Source: CAZLBC01 sp964557575
GTDB lineage: Bacteria > Planctomycetota > Phycisphaerae > SM23-33
Length of the DNA stretch: 11,151 bases
NCBI GenBank assembly: GCA_964557575.1
Contig: CAZLBC010000130.1
Span: 1-11,151, forward strand
Direction of reading: 5' to 3'
Part shown: positions 6,868 to 11,151 of the stretch, piece after piece
How the letters are laid out: every line of letters starts with the position of its first letter
How positions within the stretch are numbered: position 1 is the first letter of the stretch
Program-made: the position numbers and the translations under genes
Notes under the pieces: model-generated
What the model was told of the DNA's origin: nothing
Databases searched by the model: none
Seen by the model: only the letters and a program-made list of their open reading frames with translations

Positions 6868-8124
6868 ATGATAATAAACAGATTATCGGTCGCCGTCGCA
6901 TTCTTTCTCCTGTCGGCCGTCGCGGTGCCGGCCGACCGGCCGCGCCTGCGGGCGGCGGGATTCGCCGCCGACCGCGGGGGCCGCGGCGGAAAGATCATCC
7001 GCGTGACGAATCTCGACCCGGCGGGTCCCGGCTCGCTGCGGGCCGCGGTGGCGGCCGCGGGGCCGCGGATCGTCGTCTTCGAGGTCGGCGGTGTCCTGGA
7101 CCTCGCCATGAAATCGCTGGTCATCGACGAACCCCGGATCACGATCGCGGGGCAGACCGCGCCCTCCCCGGGCATTACGATCATCCGCGGCCCGGTGTAC
7201 ATCAAAACCCACGACGTCGTTATCCGGCACATCAGGGTGCGGCCGGGCGACGCGGGTCGGCCGAAGCGCAGCGGGTGGGAGCCCGACGGCATTTCGACCG
7301 GCGGCGGCGATGCGCACGACATCGTCATCGACCACTGTTCGATCAGTTGGGCGACCGATGAAAATCTCAGCGCCTCCGGCCCGCGGCTGGAAGGCCCCGA
7401 CGCCACCTCCCGCCGGGTCACCTTCAGCAACTGCATTATCGCCGAGTGCCTCAGCGATGCCACGCACCACAAGGGCCCGCACTCAAAGGGCTCCCTGATA
7501 CACGATTTCTGCCGGGACATCGCGATCGTCGGCAACCTCTACGCCCACAACGTCCGCCGGAATCCCTACTTCAAGGCCTGCACCACGGGCGTGATCGTCA
7601 ACAACGTGATCTACAACCCCGGCCGCGCCGCCGTGCAGCTCGGCTATTCGGCGGGCGAGTGGCGGGACGCGCAGCGCAAGCCGAAGAACTGCCGGGTCGC
7701 CGTGGTGGGCAACGTTCTGATTCACGGACCCGACACCCGAAAGAACCTGGCCCTCGTCGGCCGGCGGGGCGACGCGTACCTCCGCGACAACCGCGCCCGC
7801 CGGCGGGACGGTACGCCGGCGCCGCTGGTATCGGGCGACATCGTGAAGCTGGCGGAAAAGCCGGTCTGGCCGGACGGGCTGGAACCGCTGCCGTCGTCGG
7901 CGGTGGTCGATTACGTGGTCACCCGCGCCGGCGCGCGGCCGCGGGACCGGGACGGCGTCGACGCGCGTATCATCGCGGACTTCCTGGCGCGCAAGGGGAA
8001 GGTGATCGATTCACAGGAACAGGTCGGCGGCTATCCCCGGCACGAAACGGTCGCCCGGAAACTCGGCATTCCGTCCGACGATGTCGACGCATGGTTGGCG
8101 AAACTGGCGGCGAAACTGGAATAG
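6868..8124 (+). CDS. Secreted PL1-type parallel beta-helix pectate lyase
   Basis: The 418-residue product matches the polysaccharide lyase 1 pectate lyases common in planctomycetes and Bacteroidetes. A signal peptide covers about residues 1-22. The mature protein opens with the family's GGRGGKIIRVTNLDPAGPGSLRAAV signature (37-61), then the beta-helix turns with FEVGGVLDL (71-79) and ITIAGQTAPSPGITI (91-105). The calcium/active-site region contains DGISTGGG (140-147) and DHCSISWATDE (155-165), followed by RRNPYF (230-235). The C-terminal VDARIIADFLARKGKVIDSQ (364-383) and VGGYP (386-390) is a typical tail of this subgroup. The ATG at 6868 is 10 bases after the stop of the preceding lyase and has only a weak GAGA ribosome site, so translational coupling is likely; a GTG at 6844 would overlap the upstream gene and spoil the signal peptide. 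Pairing with a toroid lyase suggests joint endo-cleavage of one polymer. Confidence 0.92.
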   Translation: MIINRLSVAVAFFLLSAVAVPADRPRLRAAGFAADRGGRGGKIIRVTNLDPAGPGSLRAAVAAAGPRIVVFEVGGVLDLAMKSLVIDEPRITIAGQTAPSPGITIIRGPVYIKTHDVVIRHIRVRPGDAGRPKRSGWEPDGISTGGGDAHDIVIDHCSISWATDENLSASGPRLEGPDATSRRVTFSNCIIAECLSDATHHKGPHSKGSLIHDFCRDIAIVGNLYAHNVRRNPYFKACTTGVIVNNVIYNPGRAAVQLGYSAGEWRDAQRKPKNCRVAVVGNVLIHGPDTRKNLALVGRRGDAYLRDNRARRRDGTPAPLVSGDIVKLAEKPVWPDGLEPLPSSAVVDYVVTRAGARPRDRDGVDARIIADFLARKGKVIDSQEQVGGYPRHETVARKLGIPSDDVDAWLAKLAAKLE

Positions 8125-8143
8125 GACCGGTTCCGGACATTCA

Positions 8144-8167
8144 CCCCGCCGGCCCGCGCGGGGCGGG
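8144..8167 (+). terminator. GC-rich inverted repeat after the lyase operon
   Basis: CCCGCC (8145-8150) pairs with GGCGGG (8162-8167), and an alternative register pairs CCCCGC (8144-8149) with GCGGGG (8158-8163). It begins 20 bases after the lyase stop, where the operon transcript should end. No T-tract follows, so this is not a standard intrinsic terminator; it may stabilise the 3' end or aid Rho-dependent ending. The rest of 8125-8267 shows nothing I can name. Confidence 0.3.
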
Positions 8168-8267
8168 CGAATCGCTGCGGTTGCATCAGGCGGCGGCCTT
8201 TGCGTCGGCCCCGGTTTTACACCGTGTCAACCGAAGCCACTATGATCGGCCGCCCGACACGCCCGAT

Positions 8268-8295
8268 TTCACAAAACAGGTCTATTTTGTAAAAT
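8268..8295 (+). promoter_or_regulatory. Upstream promoter of the AAA/DUF4143 gene
   Basis: TTCACA (8268-8273, 5 of 6) and TAAAAT (8290-8295, 5 of 6) are 16 bases apart. Transcription would start near 8302, giving a leader of about 34 bases without a clear Shine-Dalgarno sequence. The spacer coincides with the first of two palindromes. Confidence 0.5.
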
Positions 8296-8322
8296 AAATT
8301 TGACAAAATGGACTCATTTTGG
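8271..8322. promoter_or_regulatory. Tandem operator-like palindromes
   Basis: The first palindrome has arms ACAAAA (8271-8276) and TTTTGT (8285-8290). The second has perfect seven-base arms CAAAATG (8304-8310) and CATTTTG (8315-8321) around GACT. Their centres are 32 bases apart, about three helical turns. The 28-base units starting at 8271 and 8303 match at 20 positions, including a shared AAATAAA tail, so they look like a duplicated regulatory unit. The first lies between the -35 and -10 boxes of one promoter and the second lies inside another, which fits strong negative control. The island is AT-rich in an otherwise GC-rich window. Confidence 0.55.
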
Positions 8323-8328
8323 TAAATA
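8300..8328 (+). promoter_or_regulatory. Downstream promoter, possibly giving a leaderless transcript
   Basis: A perfect TTGACA (8300-8305) is followed after 17 bases by TAAATA (8323-8328, 3 of 6). Transcription would start at about 8335, next to the ATG at 8336, so the message would be leaderless or nearly so. This fits the absence of a usable ribosome site; GGG at 8331-8333 is too close to the start. The weak -10 makes this the less certain of the two promoters. Confidence 0.35.
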
Positions 8329-8335
8329 AAGGGTC

Positions 8336-9661
8336 ATGAAACGCGATATTGAACCGACACTCCGCGGTATGCTCACAGACAGGCGGCGCCGCGAGGTGAT
8401 CCTCGTGGAAGGTGCCCGCCAGGTCGGCAAATCCTACCTGGTTGAGCGGGTATTGGACTCCCTGGATCGCCCGTGCGCGAAAATCGACCTGGAAAAGGAC
8501 CGCACCACCGCCCGGCTGATCGACAGGACCGCAGATTTCGAGGACTTCAGGATCCTGGCGCGGGATCGGCTGGGCGTAATCGAAAACGTCGGTATTCTGT
8601 TTATCGACGAAGCGCAGGAGTGCCCGGTACTCGCCCGCTACGTCAAGTCGTTCAAGGAGGACTGGGACAGCGTGCGCGTCGTCCTTACCGGGTCCTCGAT
8701 GAATCGCCTGTTCACGGCGGACACCCGCATACCGGTCGGCAGGACCATGAGCCTGTGCGTTTTTCCGTTCAACTTTTCCGAGTTCCTGCGGTGCCGGGGG
8801 TACGCGGAACTGGCCGACTTCGTAAACGCCGCGCCGTCGGCAGTCCCCCCCTCCCGCCATGAACATCTCACGGGGCTCTACGATCAGTATCTGCACGCGG
8901 GCGGCTACCCGGAAGCCGTCAAGTCCCTGGCGGCCGGTGAAACGGCTGCGCCGGTTATCGATGAAATCACGGGGACGCTGGAAGACGACTTCGCGCGAAA
9001 AGAGAATTACGATCCCCTGCTGTTCGAAGAGACCCTGCGCGCGGTAGCGGGACACGTGGGCAGCCCGTCGAAATACACGCACGTCGACGCGACCAAGTAC
9101 TACGCCCGAAAGGTGATTGCCGCCATGAAGGCCTGGCACCTGGTCCTGGAAGTCCGCCCCCAGGCCATCGATCCGCAGCATTCCGACTTTCTTCCCAAGC
9201 GGTACCTGCATGACCTCGGGGTCTTGAATCGCGTGCGGACCCTGGCCGTTCCGTCCCTGTCCCTGATGGGAACGCTCGATCCGTCTCTCCGCACGCCGCT
9301 GGGGGGGCTTTTCGAAAACGCGGTTCTGCTGAGCCTCCTGGAGGGAGCGTCGGCCAAGAAGCGAGTTGGTACGTGGCGAAAGGACGCTCGCAGCATGCTG
9401 GAGGTCGATTTCGTCGTGGATGCCCCCGATCGCGGTATAAAAATACCGGTGGAGTGCAAGGCAGCACTCACCGCCCGACCGCGGCACGTGCGGAGTATCA
9501 CCGAATACCTGAAGTTGACCGGCCAGCCGTTCGGTGTTCTGGTGACGGCCGCACCACCGGGCATCGTCTGCAGGACCGCGGCATACTGCATACTCAATGT
9601 CCCGGCCTTTCTGGCCACCAGGGCCAATATCCTCCGCTACGCGGAGACCCATGCGCTTTGA
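8336..9661 (+). CDS. AAA_14 ATPase with C-terminal DUF4143 (PD-(D/E)XK-like) domain
   Basis: The 441-residue protein has the standard length and order of the AAA_14-DUF4143 family. The N-terminal P-loop domain has Walker A GARQVGKS (26-33), Walker B ILFIDEAQ (87-94) and a sensor-like VVLTGSS (115-121). The linker carries the family's YDQYLHAGGYPEAV (182-195). The C-terminal DUF4143 domain contains LEVDFVVD (355-362) and PVECK (371-375), matching the acidic and E-x-K parts of a PD-(D/E)XK nuclease-like core (D358, E373, K375). It has no signal peptide or membrane segment, so it is cytoplasmic. The biological role of this family is not settled; such genes are often scattered, multicopy and laterally moved. 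The ATG at 8336 opens the domain directly. It has its own AT-rich control region and no co-directional partner, so it is probably independent of the lyase operon. Family assignment is firm; function is open. Confidence 0.93.
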   Translation: MKRDIEPTLRGMLTDRRRREVILVEGARQVGKSYLVERVLDSLDRPCAKIDLEKDRTTARLIDRTADFEDFRILARDRLGVIENVGILFIDEAQECPVLARYVKSFKEDWDSVRVVLTGSSMNRLFTADTRIPVGRTMSLCVFPFNFSEFLRCRGYAELADFVNAAPSAVPPSRHEHLTGLYDQYLHAGGYPEAVKSLAAGETAAPVIDEITGTLEDDFARKENYDPLLFEETLRAVAGHVGSPSKYTHVDATKYYARKVIAAMKAWHLVLEVRPQAIDPQHSDFLPKRYLHDLGVLNRVRTLAVPSLSLMGTLDPSLRTPLGGLFENAVLLSLLEGASAKKRVGTWRKDARSMLEVDFVVDAPDRGIKIPVECKAALTARPRHVRSITEYLKLTGQPFGVLVTAAPPGIVCRTAAYCILNVPAFLATRANILRYAETHAL

Positions 9662-9674
9662 ATATTCCGCCGTC

Positions 9675-9688
9675 CCCGCCGTAGCGGG
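9675..9688. terminator. Small hairpin between convergent genes
   Basis: CCCGC (9675-9679), loop CGTA, GCGGG (9684-9688) lies in the 52-base gap between the convergent ATPase and GYF-like genes. No T-tract follows on either strand, so the call rests on position and pairing only. Confidence 0.2.
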
Positions 9689-9713
9689 CTGAAACGTCTC
9701 GGGCGCGGCCGGC

Positions 9714-10373
9714 TCAGTTCCGTGAGACCGCCGCGGATTCGACGGGGGGCGTTTCCCGCTGTTCGAGCCGGTGCTGCGCCGGGTTGTAGACGATGTCGGG
9801 GAAGAGGCCCGGCACGGAGCAGGCGAGCACGGTGATATTGTGGTAGTTGTTTCTCAGGAGGGTACACGGGCCGATCCGGCCCATTCCCACGGCCTTGGCG
9901 ATCTGGATGATGTGAAACGGGCCGACCTCCCCGTCCCGGGTCGTCACGAACCAACCGGCCGGCTCACCGCCGCCCGCCGTCTCCCGGCGGGGGCGCTCTG
10001 TCCTGATCGGCGCGCCGGTTCGCGGCTGCGGCCGCATCATCTGCGGGAGGATATACCGTTGCGGTTCGGGCAGGGCCCCGGGGGCGGTGATCACCGGCGG
10101 CAGCGCCATCGGTTCGGGGACGGCGTTGGGCAGCGAGACGGCCTCGTAATGCCAGGTGAATTCCTGCACCCGCGCGACCGTCACGGGGGATTGGGTCGTG
10201 TAATGGTCCGCTGAAGCCGGCACGACGTCAGCCGCCCCGTCTTCGTCCGCGGCCGCGGCCTCCGGCAGCCGGGCGGCGAAGTCAGCGTCGCACAACGGGC
10301 ACCGTACCCTCTGGCCGAGAAGCGCCTTTGCGGCCTGCAGGTCCCGCTCGCAGTGTGGACAGGTGATGATCAT
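9714..10373 (-). CDS. Zinc-ribbon protein with C-terminal GYF_2-like domain
   Basis: The 219-residue protein starts with a small zinc ribbon: CPHC (5-8) and CPLC (25-28), in the arrangement planctomycetes place at the N-terminus of many proteins of unknown role. A long proline- and alanine-rich low-complexity linker follows (about 35-138). The C-terminal part, GWFVTTRDGEVGPFHIIQIAKAVGMGRIGPCTLLRNN (140-176) to PGLFP (188-192), resembles the GYF_2 (DUF4339) fold, with aromatic W141, the DG.VGPF turn and the later GxI..xTL segment. GYF domains usually bind proline-rich peptides, so the protein may be an adaptor and could even bind its own linker. There is no signal peptide or transmembrane helix. 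The ATG at 10373 has no clear ribosome site. It is convergent with the ATPase and separated from the upstream sulfatase by a likely terminator. Function unknown. Confidence 0.8.
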   Translation of the reverse strand: MIITCPHCERDLQAAKALLGQRVRCPLCDADFAARLPEAAAADEDGAADVVPASADHYTTQSPVTVARVQEFTWHYEAVSLPNAVPEPMALPPVITAPGALPEPQRYILPQMMRPQPRTGAPIRTERPRRETAGGGEPAGWFVTTRDGEVGPFHIIQIAKAVGMGRIGPCTLLRNNYHNITVLACSVPGLFPDIVYNPAQHRLEQRETPPVESAAVSRN

Positions 10374-10390
10374 GGCGGAACACCCGCGAT

Positions 10391-10396
10391 ATTATA
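10391..10396 (-). promoter_or_regulatory. Possible -10 element of the GYF-like gene
   Basis: On the minus strand a perfect TATAAT occurs 17 bases before the ATG at 10373, and a second TATAAT lies 24 bases further upstream (10415-10420). The patch 10387-10420 is AT-rich between GC-rich flanks. I found no matching -35 box for either, so this is a weak call; the very short predicted leader would fit the lack of a ribosome site. Confidence 0.25.
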
Positions 10397-10455
10397 AATG
10401 CATACTCATATGACATTATAGACCCGCGCCGCCGGCCGCGGTTAGCCGGCTGTTG

Positions 10456-10498
10456 AAAAATGCCGCCCGCCGGTACACAGTCAGTGGGTCACCGGCGG
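10456..10498 (-). terminator. Candidate intrinsic terminator of the sulfatase gene
   Basis: Read on the minus strand, CCGCCGGT (10498-10491) pairs perfectly with ACCGGCGG (10474-10467), with an additional CAC/GTG pairing inside the 16-base loop. Six bases later comes TTTTT (10460-10456). The stem starts two bases after the sulfatase stop codon. The gap between stem and T-tract is longer than ideal, so efficiency is uncertain. Confidence 0.45.
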
Positions 10499-10500
10499 AT

Positions 10501-11151
10501 TCAGGCCGGGGTGATGATCCCGTTCCACTCCTTCAGCAACTGCCGGTGCGCCGCCAGCACGTCGGCCAGGCGCGGGTCCCGGTAGCGGTTTTCCTTCTCC
10601 CAGGGGTCCGCCTTCATATCGAAGAGCTGCTCGACCGGATCGCCCGCGAAGTGCACGTACTTGTACCGTTCCGTGCGCACCATCCGGCCCTTCAGCCGGA
10701 ATTCCGACACCACGAACGACCGCCACGGGACGTCCTTGTTCTCCAGCAGGGGTCTCAGCGAGCGCCCCCGCACGTCCTTCGGGGGCGCGATGCCCGCGTA
10801 ATCGCACATCGTGCTGATGATATCCAGGCTGCTGACCAGGTGCGTCCGGTCGCAGCGGTCCTCCGCGACCTGTCCCGGCCAGGCGAAGACCAGCGGGACC
10901 TTCACCGCCTCCTCGTACGGATACCACTTGCTGACGTGCTGGTGCCGGCCGCGCCCGTCGCCGTGGTCCGCGGTGAAAATGACGACCGTATTGTCCGCCT
11001 GGCCCGATGCCTCCAGGGCGTCGAGGATCCGGCCGACGTCGGCATCGAGCATCTCGACCATCCGGGCGTAGATGTACAGGTAATACCGCCACTGCTCGTC
11101 GTTCGTGAAACGCGTGAACCGTATCCGGTCCAGGCCGGCCGGCGCCGCGGG
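10501..11151 (-). CDS. S1-family sulfatase, C-terminal part (5' end beyond the window)
   Basis: The frame stays open from its TGA at 10501-10503 to the right edge, giving the last 216 residues. The visible start, including RIRFTRFTNDEQWRYYLYIY (9-28), and then MVEMLDADVGRILDALEASG (31-50), TVVIFTADHGDG (55-66), YEEAVKVPLVFAWPG (79-93), the HLVSSLDIISTMCDYAGI helix (104-121) and a YKYVH..GDPVEQLFDMKADPWE segment (148-172), are typical of S1 sulfatases, which hydrolyse sulfate esters with a formylglycine residue. ADHG (61-64) supplies metal-binding and active-site residues, and K75 in the HQHVSK segment is the likely sulfate-binding lysine. The N-terminal CxPxR motif that is converted to formylglycine, and any signal peptide, lie outside the window. 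An ATG at 11061 is internal, not the start. A glycan substrate is likely from the neighbourhood but is an inference. Confidence 0.92.
   Translation of the reverse strand, partial: PAAPAGLDRIRFTRFTNDEQWRYYLYIYARMVEMLDADVGRILDALEASGQADNTVVIFTADHGDGRGRHQHVSKWYPYEEAVKVPLVFAWPGQVAEDRCDRTHLVSSLDIISTMCDYAGIAPPKDVRGRSLRPLLENKDVPWRSFVVSEFRLKGRMVRTERYKYVHFAGDPVEQLFDMKADPWEKENRYRDPRLADVLAAHRQLLKEWNGIITPA

Noticed and set aside
5415..7535. A 706-codon open frame on the - strand across both lyase genes
   Set aside because: It spans two well-supported genes and their junction, has shadow-frame composition, and carries no motif.
8282..9652. A 456-codon open frame on the - strand opposite the AAA/DUF4143 gene
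   Set aside because: The sense strand encodes Walker A, Walker B and DUF4143 motifs; the antisense frame has none.
10441..10452. GCCGGC repeated around 10431-10450 as a terminator stem
   Set aside because: GCCGGC is self-complementary and common in this composition; the better-placed 8-pair stem next to the sulfatase stop explains termination.
1..11151. CRISPR array, tRNA, rRNA, insertion sequence or phage genes
   Set aside because: I saw no regularly spaced repeats, cloverleaf-like segments, terminal inverted repeats with a transposase, or phage structural proteins.

Overview
The window is a GC-rich bacterial segment. Its gene content points to the PVC group, most likely Planctomycetota, with Kiritimatiellota or Lentisphaerota-like lineages as alternatives. 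The signs are a Tat-exported Gfo/Idh/MocA oxidoreductase, a very large propeller/cytochrome protein resembling the hydrazine synthase alpha subunit, two secreted pectate lyases, an S1 sulfatase, and a small zinc-ribbon protein with a GYF_2-like domain. The phylum is inferred from family composition; the window carries no marker gene. There is no tRNA, rRNA, CRISPR array, insertion sequence or integrase, and no gene-free stretch reaches 300 bases.

Layout, left to right. (1) A strong sigma70-like promoter and a roughly 100-base leader precede a Tat-signal Gfo/Idh/MocA oxidoreductase (+). (2) Convergent to it is a 1195-residue secreted protein (-) with a signal peptide, a TolB/WD40-like propeller, three CxxCH heme c motifs, two fibronectin III-like domains and a C-terminal LamG-like domain. 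(3) A 272-base divergent control region holds a promoter, a pair of direct repeats and a 10-base inverted repeat. (4) A two-gene operon (+) encodes a PL10/PelA-like pectate lyase and a PL1-type beta-helix pectate lyase, both with signal peptides, 10 bases apart. (5) A short AT-rich island with two tandem palindromes and two overlapping promoter candidates drives a stand-alone AAA_14/DUF4143 ATPase (+). (6) Convergent to that is a 219-residue zinc-ribbon/GYF_2-like protein (-). (7) A candidate intrinsic terminator is followed by the 3' part of an S1 sulfatase (-) that runs off the right edge.

How the genes may work together. The two lyases would cleave pectic or related uronan polymers outside the cytoplasm. 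The oxidoreductase is a plausible downstream or periplasmic sugar-oxidising enzyme, and the sulfatase would remove sulfate esters from glycans. The large multi-heme protein, divergent from the lyases and ending in a LamG-like module, could couple a redox reaction to a substrate at the cell surface, but its substrate is unknown. The AAA/DUF4143 gene has its own control region and looks like an independent accessory gene. The items most worth following up are the tandem-palindrome promoter of the AAA/DUF4143 gene, the architecture of the multi-heme protein, and the operator-like repeats before the lyase operon. I do not see clear evidence of a wholly new defence or mobile system.
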